From Gammaproteobacteria bacterium (lineage in GTDB: Bacteria; Pseudomonadota; Gammaproteobacteria; Steroidobacterales; Woeseiaceae), in NCBI GenBank assembly GCA_029881015.1, contig JAOUNK010000217.1:1-5894 (forward strand): a stretch of 5,894 nucleotides of DNA. Reading direction: 5' to 3'. Positions within the stretch are counted from its first letter, which is position 1. Each line of letters opens with the position of its first letter. Below the pieces are notes generated by a model. That model had not been told where the DNA came from. It searched no databases and saw nothing but the letters and a program-made list of their open reading frames with translations. The translations under genes were made by a program, and so were the position numbers. Positions 1 to 5,894 of this stretch are shown here, one piece after another.

Positions 1-464
1 CGCTCCTTCGCGCTCAGCCCCGACTGGAAGGGCGTTGCTCGCTTGCGGCGTACATTGCCGATGAGCGGCACCCGCAAGCGCCTGGCGACCGGGATCGCAA
101 TCTCGACAGCCTGGTTGAAGCCACGCGACCAGCGACGACGCCAGTGCAGGGGCACGGGCTGGACGGAATCTATGTCGCCGGGCAGCCCGTCCGCGGCCGC
201 GCACAACAGATCGGCGAACGCGGGTGCGTAATAGAGCCTGCGCCGAAACTTGAGCGCCTTGATTGCCGCATCGATTGGAAACGCGTACGCGAGTGGGGCG
301 ATGTCGCAGGTAAGCGGCGACGACTCGGGCGGTGGCGGTGACGCAATGGTCGGCAGGTCACCGGCGCAGCCTGCACAGATGAATCGCTCCGGCGCCCGCG
401 TTCGCAAGCCGCAGAACACACAACGCCGCGGCATGACGGCGTTTTCGAAGGCTCGCAGCAACAT
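1..464 (-). CDS. comF: ComF family phosphoribosyltransferase, 5' part (C-terminus beyond the left edge)
   Basis: The reverse strand reads 154 full codons from an ATG at 464-462 and continues out of the window. Residues 15-33 hold a zinc-ribbon pattern, C15-x2-C18 and C30-x2-C33. Next come the ComF hallmarks: LKFRRR at 71-76, VPLHWRRRWSRGFNQA at 104-119, and an R-K-R-x-T-x2-Q-x2-L segment at 140-150. Family members usually have about 220-250 residues, so roughly the last third is missing, including the PRPP-binding loop. In naturally competent bacteria ComF helps bring single-stranded DNA into the cytoplasm; in others (GntX-like) its role is less clear. The start is chosen because it lies just before the first cysteine pair, with a short G-rich stretch upstream. 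It is transcribed away from the bioC-like gene. The family is confident; a role in competence here is inference. Confidence 0.93.
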   Translation of the reverse strand, partial: MLLRAFENAVMPRRCVFCGLRTRAPERFICAGCAGDLPTIASPPPPESSPLTCDIAPLAYAFPIDAAIKALKFRRRLYYAPAFADLLCAAADGLPGDIDSVQPVPLHWRRRWSRGFNQAVEIAIPVARRLRVPLIGNVRRKRATPFQSGLSAKE

Positions 465-546
465 CGCCCCAGTGTCACCGGTGCGCGCGCGATGGGCCAC
501 ACGGCTTTCGCCGCGAAACGGGCACAAAGCGTGGTACCGTGCGCCA

Positions 547-1392
547 ATGCTGCGCCAGTCCGACATCCAACGCCGCTTTGACCGTGCCGCGCCGCAATTC
601 GGGGATGCCGATTTCGTGCATGCCGTCACGCGCGACGGGCTGCTCGAGCGACTCGAGCCGTTGCTGCTGCAACCGGCGGCGATTCTCGACCTGGGATCAG
701 CAACCGGGGCAACCGGTCGCCTGCTGCGGCGGCGATTCAGGAAGGCGCATGTAGTCTCACTGGACCTCAGTCACGCCATGCTGCATGTCGCCAGGAAGAA
801 CAAACGCTGGTTTTCGCGCGCATCGTTCGTGCAGGGGAATGCGAACCGGCTGCCGTTCGCGGACGCGAGCTTTGACCTGGTCGTTGCCAACCAGTTGCTG
901 CCCTTTGCACCCGAGCCGCAGGCGGTATTTGAGCAGGTCGCACGCGTCCTCAGAAAGGGCGGCGTGTTCGCCTTCGCGACGCTGGGGCCCGACAGCCTGC
1001 GCGAGATCGAACGCGCATGGGCCGCCGTCGACGACCGGCCACACGTCACGCGCTTTCCCGACATGCACGATATTGGCGACGGGCTCGTTCGAGCCGGCCT
1101 GGCCGACCCGGTTCTCGACGTCGACCGGCTGGGCGTGAGCTACGAGAATACCGACAGACTGTTTGCCGACCTGACCCGATCCGGCGGGCGTAACGCATTG
1201 ACCGGGCGGGCGCGCGGACTCACTGGCCGCGCCCGCTTCGAGGCCATGACCGACGCGCTGGCGGCGGCGCGAGCCGACGGCCGGATTCGGCTCGAACTCG
1301 AACTCGTCTACGGACATTGCTGGGGCCAGGGTCCGAAAAACGCCCCCGGGCGTTACCAGGTTGCCGTAAAAGACATTCCGATGCGACGCTAA
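547..1392 (+). CDS. bioC: BioC-like SAM-dependent methyltransferase (probable malonyl-ACP O-methyltransferase)
   Basis: The product has 281 residues and is a class I methyltransferase. It opens with RRFDRAAPQF (9-18), the N-terminal signature of BioC and of the related NDUFAF5-like group. The SAM-binding motif I is ILDLGSATGATG (46-57), an acidic strand end SLDLS follows at 71-75, and RLPFADASFDLVVANQLL lies at 101-118. The C-terminal half has FATLGPDSLREI (142-153), DMHDIGDGLVRAGLADPV (172-189) and VYGHCWG (254-260), as in BioC proteins. BioC methylates malonyl-ACP so that fatty acid synthesis can build the pimeloyl chain of biotin. The frame stays open upstream to 250, but that part only overlaps comF antisense; ATG 547 places the family N-terminus correctly. 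No clear Shine-Dalgarno precedes it. No other bio gene is visible, so a related methyltransferase role, such as an NDUFAF5-type function, remains possible. Confidence 0.82.
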   Translation: MLRQSDIQRRFDRAAPQFGDADFVHAVTRDGLLERLEPLLLQPAAILDLGSATGATGRLLRRRFRKAHVVSLDLSHAMLHVARKNKRWFSRASFVQGNANRLPFADASFDLVVANQLLPFAPEPQAVFEQVARVLRKGGVFAFATLGPDSLREIERAWAAVDDRPHVTRFPDMHDIGDGLVRAGLADPVLDVDRLGVSYENTDRLFADLTRSGGRNALTGRARGLTGRARFEAMTDALAAARADGRIRLELELVYGHCWGQGPKNAPGRYQVAVKDIPMRR

Positions 1393-1440
1393 ACCTTTGT
1401 TAAATAAGAATTAATCTCAAGGCTTTTTATATCAGGGCGA

Positions 1441-1469
1441 TTGCATGGACGCGGCGATTTAAGTACACT
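1441..1469 (+). promoter_or_regulatory. Candidate sigma70 promoter of the cytochrome oxidase operon
   Basis: TTGCAT (1441-1446) and TACACT (1464-1469) are separated by 17 bp. They match the -35 and -10 consensus at 3 and 4 of 6 positions. They lie at the end of a locally AT-rich stretch (about 1393-1465) in otherwise GC-rich DNA. Transcription would begin near 1476, just before a run of six T (1478-1483), leaving a leader of about 145 nt before coxB. The fit is only moderate and has not been tested. Confidence 0.4.
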
Positions 1470-1520
1470 GCCCGAGCTTTTTTGGCCGACAGGGCGGTCA
1501 AACCGGCCGATCGACGAATT

Positions 1521-1559
1521 CCCGGGGTCACCGGGCCAGCGCTCACTGGCAATTCCAGT
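1521..1559 (+). promoter_or_regulatory. Cluster of short inverted repeats in the coxB leader
   Basis: Three five-base-pair hairpins can be drawn in this stretch: CCCGG 1521-1525 with CCGGG 1531-1535, GCCAG 1535-1539 with CTGGC 1546-1550, and ACTGG 1545-1549 with CCAGT 1555-1559. The second and third share bases 1546-1549, so they cannot form together. The stems are short and the region is GC-rich, so chance is a real alternative. No T-run follows that would make one of them a terminator. Confidence 0.25.
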
Positions 1560-1622
1560 ATTCGTCACATCCGGAAATTAGACAGATTGCGATCGTTGCG
1601 GCGGTTGCAGGGTGGACAACTA

Positions 1623-2429
1623 ATGATACGAAAATCGTTTTGGAGCCTGCTTGGCCTGAGCCTCGCAAGCGCGGCGAACGCCGATTGGGCGCTCAACATG
1701 CCCAAGGGCGTTACCGACCTCAGTGTAGAGACCTACAATCTTCACATGATGGTCTTCTGGTGGTGCGTTGCCATCGGTATCGTCGTTTTTGGCGTGATGA
1801 TCATCTCGCTCTTCAAGCATCGCAAATCGCAGGGCGCGAAGCCCGCGACGTTCTCGCACAGCACCGCGGCCGAAGTGCTCTGGACGGCGATTCCGGTTGT
1901 CATCCTGCTGGTCATGGCAGTCCCCGCCGCGGAGACGATGATCAAGCTCGAGGACACCCGCGACCCGGACATTTCCGTTGTCGTCACCGCGTACCAGTGG
2001 AAATGGCACTACAAGTACCAGGACGAAGGTGTCGAGTTCTACTCGAGCCTCGCGCGCACCAGCCTCGATGCGCGCCGCAAGCAGTCCGGTATCGATGTGA
2101 CCAGCGTCGAGAACTACCTGCTGGACGTCGACAACCCGCTGGTTGTGCCCAGGGGCGCCAAGGTCCGCCTGCTGCTGACAGCCAACGACGTCATCCACTC
2201 GTGGTGGGTACCGGAACTGGCAATCAAGAAAGATGCGATCCCGGGGATCGTCAACGAAACCTGGTTCACCGCGAACGAGGTCGGCACCTATCGCGGCCAG
2301 TGCGCCGAGTTGTGCGGCAAGGACCACGGTTATATGCCAATCGTTGTCGAAGTCGTCGAGCCCGAGGCGTACACCGCCTGGATCGACTCCCGTAAGGACG
2401 GCGACGCCCGGCTCGCCAGCGCACAGTAA
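1623..2429 (+). CDS. coxB: Cytochrome c oxidase subunit II (aa3-type, CuA-bearing)
   Basis: This 268-residue subunit accepts electrons from cytochrome c at the outer face of the inner membrane. A signal peptide is visible at residues 1-20, with an A-N-A cleavage site before D21. Two membrane helices follow at about 42-64 and 84-104, then a periplasmic cupredoxin domain. The aromatic patch YQWKWHY (124-130) is the usual electron entry region. The CuA ligands are complete: H192 in VIHSWW, then C227, E229, C231, H235 and M238 in the GQCAELCGKDHGYM segment. The protein stops soon after this, so it is the short form without a fused C-terminal cytochrome c domain. ATG 1623 is chosen because it begins the signal peptide and follows a G-rich site (AGGGTGG, 1609-1615); the frame is open further upstream but without family similarity. 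It is the first gene of the oxidase operon. Confidence 0.97.
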   Translation: MIRKSFWSLLGLSLASAANADWALNMPKGVTDLSVETYNLHMMVFWWCVAIGIVVFGVMIISLFKHRKSQGAKPATFSHSTAAEVLWTAIPVVILLVMAVPAAETMIKLEDTRDPDISVVVTAYQWKWHYKYQDEGVEFYSSLARTSLDARRKQSGIDVTSVENYLLDVDNPLVVPRGAKVRLLLTANDVIHSWWVPELAIKKDAIPGIVNETWFTANEVGTYRGQCAELCGKDHGYMPIVVEVVEPEAYTAWIDSRKDGDARLASAQ

Positions 2430-2441
2430 GCAACAGATTCG

Positions 2442-2449
2442 GAGAATTC
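2442..2449 (+). promoter_or_regulatory. Ribosome binding region of coxA (GAGAATTC)
   Basis: GGAG at 2441-2444 acts as the Shine-Dalgarno core, nine bases before ATG 2454, and supports that start. The octamer GAGAATTC recurs before ctaG at the same distance from the start codon. Confidence 0.6.
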
Positions 2450-2453
2450 AGGT

Positions 2454-4064
2454 ATGACTGCGACAGTAGTAGACACTCACGCCGCTGATCACGACGACCA
2501 CGATCACGGCCCGACGAAGGGCATCAAGCGCTGGCTGTTCTCGACCAACCATAAGGACATCGGCACGATGTACCTTATCTTCAGCCTCATCATGTTCTTC
2601 ACGGGCGGCGCCATGGCCATGGTCATTCGCTCGGAGCTGGCTGTTCCCGGACTGCAGTTCGTCCATCCCGAGTTCTTCAACCAGATGACGACGATGCACG
2701 CACTGATCATGGTGTTCGGTGCGGTCATGCCGGCCTTTGTCGGCCTCGCGAACTGGATGATCCCGCTCATGATCGGCGCACCGGACATGGCGTTGCCACG
2801 CATGAACAACTGGTCGTTCTGGATCCTGCCCGTGGCGTTTGGCCTCCTGGGTGCAACCCTGTTCTTCCCGGGCGGCGCGCCGGCGGGTGGCTGGACCATG
2901 TATCCGCCGCTGGTACTGCAGACCGGCGACGCGTTCCCGTTCCTGATCTTCGCGGTCCACCTGATGGGCCTGTCGTCGATCATGGGTGCCATTAACGTGA
3001 TCGTCACGATCATCAACATGCGCGCACCGGACATGACGCTGCTCAAGATGCCGATGTTCGTCTGGACCTGGCTGATTACGGCCTACCTGTTGATCGCGGT
3101 CATGCCGGTACTCGCGGGCGCCGTTACGATGCTGCTGACGGACCAGTTCTTCGGTACCAGCTTCTTCCTCGCGGCGGGCGGCGGCGACCCTGTCATGTTC
3201 CAGCACATCTTCTGGTTCTTCGGGCACCCCGAGGTGTACATCATGATCCTGCCGGCCTTCGGCGTCGTCTCGGAGATCATCCCGACGTTTGCGCGCAAGA
3301 AGCTGTTCGGTCACGACTCGATGGTGTATGCGGCATCGTGTATCGCTTTCCTTTCGTTCATCGTCTGGGCGCACCACATGTTCACGGTCGGCATGCCTCT
3401 GACAGGCCAGCTCTTCTTCATGTTTGCAACCATGCTGATCGCCGTACCGACAGGCGTGAAAGTGTTTAACTGGGTTGCCACGATGTGGCGCGGGTCAATG
3501 ACCTTCGAGACGCCGATGCTGTTCTCCCTCGGGTTTGTCTTCCTGTTCACGATTGGTGGCTTTTCGGGACTGATGCTCGCGATCCAGCCGGCTGACGTGC
3601 AGTACCACGACACCTACTTCGTGGTGGCGCACTTCCATTACGTCCTCGTGCCGGGCTCCGTGTTCGCCATCATGGCCGGTGCTTATTACTGGCTGCCGAA
3701 GTGGACGGGGCACATGTACAACGAAAAGGCCGGCAAGCTACATTTCTGGATGTCGACGATTTTCGTCAACCTGACGTTCTTCCCGATGCATTTCCTGGGA
3801 CTGGCCGGCATGCCGCGCCGCATCCCCGACTACTCGACGCAGTTCACCGACTTCAATACGATTGCCAGCATTGGCGCGATTGGTTTCGGCCTCTCGCAGC
3901 TGATCTTCGTCTGGATTCTCCTGACCGCCAAGCGCGGCGAGAAGGCGACGGATCGCGTGTGGGAAGGCTCGCATGGCCTCGAGTGGACCGTGCCGTCGCC
4001 GGCGCCGTGGCATACGTTTACGACGCCGCCGAAGGCGCGCATCGCAAGCGAGTCTTTCGAGTAG
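2454..4064 (+). CDS. coxA: Cytochrome c oxidase subunit I (A1-type heme-copper oxidase)
   Basis: This 536-residue catalytic subunit reduces O2 to water and pumps protons; it should have twelve membrane helices. Heme a ligands are H82 (in MHALIM) and H395, and the heme a3 ligand is H393 (in VVAHFHYV, 391-398). CuB is bound by H258, H307 and H308, with Y262 placed for the His-Tyr crosslink in GHPEVY (257-262). E260 in the same motif marks the A1 class. D-channel entry D111 lies in GAPDMALPRMNN (108-119), and K-channel K336 lies in VPTGVKVFNW (331-340). Every residue needed for a working aa3 pump is therefore present. The N-terminus is rich in His and Asp (residues 9-18). There is no fused subunit III at the C-terminus. 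It starts 24 bp after coxB ends, preceded by GGAG. Confidence 0.98.
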   Translation: MTATVVDTHAADHDDHDHGPTKGIKRWLFSTNHKDIGTMYLIFSLIMFFTGGAMAMVIRSELAVPGLQFVHPEFFNQMTTMHALIMVFGAVMPAFVGLANWMIPLMIGAPDMALPRMNNWSFWILPVAFGLLGATLFFPGGAPAGGWTMYPPLVLQTGDAFPFLIFAVHLMGLSSIMGAINVIVTIINMRAPDMTLLKMPMFVWTWLITAYLLIAVMPVLAGAVTMLLTDQFFGTSFFLAAGGGDPVMFQHIFWFFGHPEVYIMILPAFGVVSEIIPTFARKKLFGHDSMVYAASCIAFLSFIVWAHHMFTVGMPLTGQLFFMFATMLIAVPTGVKVFNWVATMWRGSMTFETPMLFSLGFVFLFTIGGFSGLMLAIQPADVQYHDTYFVVAHFHYVLVPGSVFAIMAGAYYWLPKWTGHMYNEKAGKLHFWMSTIFVNLTFFPMHFLGLAGMPRRIPDYSTQFTDFNTIASIGAIGFGLSQLIFVWILLTAKRGEKATDRVWEGSHGLEWTVPSPAPWHTFTTPPKARIASESFE

Positions 4065-4067
4065 CGC

Positions 4068-4178
4068 ATGGACGAACTGCAACGCAAGAAGAACATCCGC
4101 CGGACGACGCTGCTCGTCTCGGCGGTTGCCCTGGCTTTTTTCATCGGCTTCATCATGATGGGCGTATTGCGCTCCTGA
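4068..4178 (+). CDS. Small one-helix membrane protein, probable cytochrome oxidase small assembly protein
   Basis: A 36-codon ORF starts three bases after the coxA stop and ends ten bases before ctaG, so it nearly fills the gap between them. The product begins MDELQRKKNIRRTT, a charged, mainly basic cytoplasmic head. A hydrophobic helix follows at about 15-34 (LLVSAVALAFFIGFIMMGVL), ending R-S-stop. By the positive-inside rule the N-terminus faces the cytoplasm. Many beta- and gammaproteobacterial operons carry a short single-helix protein in this position, annotated as a small oxidase assembly protein; I assign it by position, size and topology rather than a sequence signature. Its ribosome binding site is weak (GAG at 4059-4061), and the stop-start closeness suggests translational coupling to coxA. 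It could also be a stable small subunit of the oxidase. Confidence 0.8.
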   Translation: MDELQRKKNIRRTTLLVSAVALAFFIGFIMMGVLRS

Positions 4179-4184
4179 GAATTC
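4177..4184 (+). promoter_or_regulatory. Ribosome binding region of ctaG (GAGAATTC)
   Basis: GAGAATTC lies four bases before ATG 4189, exactly as before coxA. Its first two bases belong to the TGA stop of the small upstream ORF, so ribosomes ending there sit on the ctaG initiation site, which favours coupled translation. Confidence 0.5.
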
Positions 4185-4188
4185 GGTA

Positions 4189-4734
4189 ATGAGCTCCGAA
4201 CATAGCAACAAGGCAAATCGCAACCTGGTGCTGTCACTACTCGTAGTGGTCGCCGGTGCGTTTGGCTTCGGCTATGCGCTCGTGCCCCTGTACGATGTGT
4301 TCTGCGAGATCACGGGTTTCGGCGGCCGCACCAATGTGGAATCCGTTGCGGTGGCGGAAGCACCCGACCTCGATCGCGAGATTCGCGTGGAGTTCATCAC
4401 GACCGTCAATTCCTATGCGCCTTTCGAGTTCGCGGCGGATATGGACAGCATGACGGTGCACCCGGGCCAGATGTACTTCGCGACGTTTACGGCGAAGAAT
4501 ATGACGGGCCAGGACAAGATTGCGATGGCCGTGCCGAGTGTCGCGCCAATGGCGGCCGCGGAGCATTTCGTCAAGATCGAATGTTTCTGCTTCAATAACC
4601 AGTCGTTCGTCGCCAACGAGGAACGCGCAATGCCGCTGCAGTTCATTGTCGATCCGGACCTGCCGGAGTACGTGGACACGATTACGCTGCAATACACATT
4701 TTTCGACACTGCACGTGTAGCGTCGAACAACTGA
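4189..4734 (+). CDS. ctaG: Cytochrome c oxidase assembly protein CtaG/Cox11
   Basis: This 181-residue copper chaperone delivers Cu(I) to the CuB site of subunit I. It is anchored by one N-terminal helix (about 12-34), with its immunoglobulin-like domain in the periplasm. Just after the helix is VPLYDVFCEITGFGG (32-46), containing conserved C39. The copper-binding pair C132 and C134 sits in KIECFCFNNQ (129-138). Further family features are VPSVAP (115-120), MPLQFIVDPDLPE (148-160) and ITLQYTFFD (165-173). Some positions depart from the version I know best: NSYAPFEF (74-81) stands where many homologues have a Leu-Pro-Trp type segment. All three functional cysteines are kept, so I expect an active protein. 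It is placed directly between its client coxA and coxC. Confidence 0.96.
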   Translation: MSSEHSNKANRNLVLSLLVVVAGAFGFGYALVPLYDVFCEITGFGGRTNVESVAVAEAPDLDREIRVEFITTVNSYAPFEFAADMDSMTVHPGQMYFATFTAKNMTGQDKIAMAVPSVAPMAAAEHFVKIECFCFNNQSFVANEERAMPLQFIVDPDLPEYVDTITLQYTFFDTARVASNN

Positions 4735-4760
4735 AAAGCATTTAGTACCCGAGAAATAAA

Positions 4761-5630
4761 ATGACGACTCATTCAGACGAACATTATTACGTCCCACACG
4801 GCAGCCACTGGCCCGTCGTCGGCTCCGTCGGCCTCCTGTTCCTCATGCTTGGCGTTTCAACCTGGCTGAATGGCGCGGACATGGGCTTCTACATCATGTT
4901 GACGGGCTTCGCGGTCATCATCTTCATGATCACGGGCTGGTTCGGCACGGTCATCGGTGAGAGCGAGGGTGGCCTCTACAACGCACAGGTCGACAAGTCC
5001 TTCCGCCAGGGCATGTTCTGGTTCATTTTTTCCGAGGTCATGTTCTTCGCAGCATTCTTCGGTGCCTTGTTTTACGCCCGTAACATGTCCATTCCCTGGT
5101 TGGGCGGCGAAAGCAATAACTTCTTCACGAACCTGTTGCTCTGGGAAGGCTTCGAGAGCACCTGGCCGACGAACGGCCCGGGCAATGTCGGTGGTGATTA
5201 CGACGTCATGCCGCCATTCGGCCTGCCCCTGATAAACACGGCGCTGCTGCTGACATCGTCGATCACGGTGACGATCGCGCACCATGCGCTGATCGCCGGC
5301 AAGCGCACCCAGCTTGCTGTCTTCCTGGCCGCGACGTTCCTGCTCGGCTTCGTGTTCGTCTACCTGCAGGGCGTCGAGTACATTCACGCCTACCACGAGA
5401 TGAACCTGAAGCTGACGACCGGCATCTACGGATCGACGTTCTTCATGCTCACGGGCTTCCACGGGATGCACGTGACCATCGGCGCCATCATGCTGACCAT
5501 CATCTTCTTCCGCGTGCTCAAAGGGCACTTCACGGCGGACAAGCACTTCGCTTTTGAAGCCGTCGCCTGGTACTGGCATTTCGTCGACGTGGTCTGGATC
5601 GGCCTGTACGTCTTCGTTTACTGGATGTAG
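4761..5630 (+). CDS. coxC: Cytochrome c oxidase subunit III
   Basis: This 289-residue subunit has seven predicted membrane helices. It stabilises the catalytic core and helps sustain proton uptake through the D channel. Family marks in order are the N-terminal YYVPHGSHWPVVGS (9-22), FWFIFSEVMFFAAFF (86-100) with membrane-embedded E92, the helix leading into YLQGVEY (201-207) with E206, TGFHGMHVTIG (231-241), and AWYWHFVDVVWIGLYVFVYW (269-288) at the C-terminus. The length is normal for the bacterial form. The start follows the ctaG stop by 26 bp; the ribosome binding site is a modest GAGAA at 4751-4755. It is the last gene before a strong terminator, so the operon ends here. Confidence 0.97.
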   Translation: MTTHSDEHYYVPHGSHWPVVGSVGLLFLMLGVSTWLNGADMGFYIMLTGFAVIIFMITGWFGTVIGESEGGLYNAQVDKSFRQGMFWFIFSEVMFFAAFFGALFYARNMSIPWLGGESNNFFTNLLLWEGFESTWPTNGPGNVGGDYDVMPPFGLPLINTALLLTSSITVTIAHHALIAGKRTQLAVFLAATFLLGFVFVYLQGVEYIHAYHEMNLKLTTGIYGSTFFMLTGFHGMHVTIGAIMLTIIFFRVLKGHFTADKHFAFEAVAWYWHFVDVVWIGLYVFVYWM

Positions 5631-5644
5631 GCAGCTACGGACGC

Positions 5645-5687
5645 AAGGGGTCAGAGCCCGCTGGTAAGGGCTCTGGCCCCTTTTTTT
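5645..5687 (+). terminator. Intrinsic terminator of the cytochrome oxidase operon
   Basis: A 13 bp stem (5647-5659 with 5668-5680, one G-U pair) closes an eight-base loop and is followed by seven T (5681-5687). It starts 16 bases after the coxC stop. Read from the other strand, the stem is followed by only two T, so it should act mainly on the plus strand, although it also lies beyond the end of the convergent gene. Confidence 0.93.
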
Positions 5688-5706
5688 GCGGCACCCGTCT
5701 TATTGG

Positions 5707-5894
5707 TCAGGTCTGCAACCAGCCCATCAGGTAGGATATGCACAGGAACAACACCAGCATGGCGGACAGGGCGACTCGTATCTGCAGTGCCCGCTGGACC
5801 TTGTGCGAGTCGTGATTCTTGCTGGTCAGGTAAAACAGCCCGGAACCGAGGCTGACAAGGATCGCAGCCAAAAAAATGAAGACAATTAGCTTCA
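5707..5894 (-). CDS. DUF2909-type twin transmembrane small protein (first base of start codon missing)
   Basis: The reverse strand reads 61 codons after a start codon of which only TG is in the window; the missing base at 5895 is probably A, giving 62 residues. Two hydrophobic helices are clear. The first spans about residues 2-22 (KLIVFIFLAAILVSLGSGLF region). The second spans about 42-60 (ALSAMLVLFLCISYLMGWL region). Between them is a polar, basic loop with TSKNHDSHKVQRALQIR. This hairpin, the SLGSGLFYL stretch, the size and the location after coxC facing the operon fit the DUF2909 family. In Pseudomonas a gene of this kind lies between coxC and a SURF1 gene. Its function is not established; a link to oxidase assembly rests on its neighbourhood only. 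The stop is 77 bp from the coxC stop, across the terminator. Confidence 0.85.
   Translation of the reverse strand, partial: KLIVFIFLAAILVSLGSGLFYLTSKNHDSHKVQRALQIRVALSAMLVLFLCISYLMGWLQT

Noticed and set aside
531..542. Near-palindrome CGTGGTACCGTG between comF and bioC as a biotin-repressor operator
   Set aside because: It is imperfect and short, and does not resemble the BirA or BioR operators I know.
250..546. Upstream extension of the bioC frame to 250
   Set aside because: It is antisense to conserved comF codons, and the family N-terminus begins at 547.
757..1317. A 186-codon minus-strand open frame opposite the bioC-like gene
   Set aside because: No family resemblance, and the plus strand carries the complete methyltransferase.
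1482..1622. Upstream extension of the coxB frame
   Set aside because: It would put 47 non-hydrophobic residues before a normal signal peptide; ATG 1623 has a better placed ribosome site.
1620..2327. A 235-codon minus-strand open frame opposite coxB
   Set aside because: It is a shadow of a clearly recognised gene with no recognisable domain of its own.
2448..3377. A 309-codon open frame on the minus strand opposite coxA
   Set aside because: It is antisense to conserved subunit I sequence, and its translation is low-complexity, rich in Arg, His, Asp and Glu, as expected from a mirrored GC-rich hydrophobic gene.
4857..5579. A 240-codon minus-strand open frame opposite coxC
   Set aside because: Its composition is charged and biased, it has no domain, and it lies wholly within confident coxC.
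1..5894. CRISPR arrays, tRNA or rRNA genes, insertion sequences, toxin-antitoxin or phage genes
   Set aside because: I saw no repeat-spacer pattern, RNA gene, transposase or long inverted ends; nearly all of the window is covered by recognised housekeeping genes.

Overview
This 5.9 kb window looks like chromosomal DNA from a GC-rich, aerobically respiring gammaproteobacterium. Clues are the coxB-coxA-small ORF-ctaG-coxC order, a convergent DUF2909-type gene after coxC (the arrangement I recall from Pseudomonas and relatives), and a bioC-like gene next to comF. I cannot name the genus from the sequence alone.

Layout. (1) Positions 1-464, minus strand: the N-terminal two thirds of a ComF-family phosphoribosyltransferase, running off the left edge. 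(2) 547-1392, plus strand: a BioC-like SAM-dependent methyltransferase, divergent from comF across 82 bp. (3) 1393-1622: a 230 bp gap with a plausible sigma70-type promoter and a leader of about 145 nt. (4) 1623-5630: an uninterrupted plus-strand operon for an aa3-type (A1 family) cytochrome c oxidase. It holds coxB (subunit II, CuA), coxA (subunit I, hemes a/a3 and CuB), a 36-codon one-helix membrane protein, ctaG/cox11 (copper delivery to CuB) and coxC (subunit III). Gaps are only 3 to 26 bp. (5) 5645-5687: a strong intrinsic terminator. (6) 5707-5894, minus strand: a small two-helix membrane protein of DUF2909 type, missing only the first base of its start codon.

How the genes work together. 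CoxB takes electrons from cytochrome c through its CuA centre and passes them to heme a and then the heme a3/CuB site in CoxA, where O2 is reduced and protons are pumped. CoxC stabilises the core and its proton uptake. CtaG inserts copper into CuB of CoxA, and the one-helix protein beside it is probably an assembly helper. All metal ligands and proton-channel residues I could check are present, and no frameshift or mobile element is visible.

This is mostly a conserved housekeeping region. I found no convincing new system. The points most worth a second look are the two small membrane proteins, the coxB leader and the repeated translation-initiation motif in the operon.
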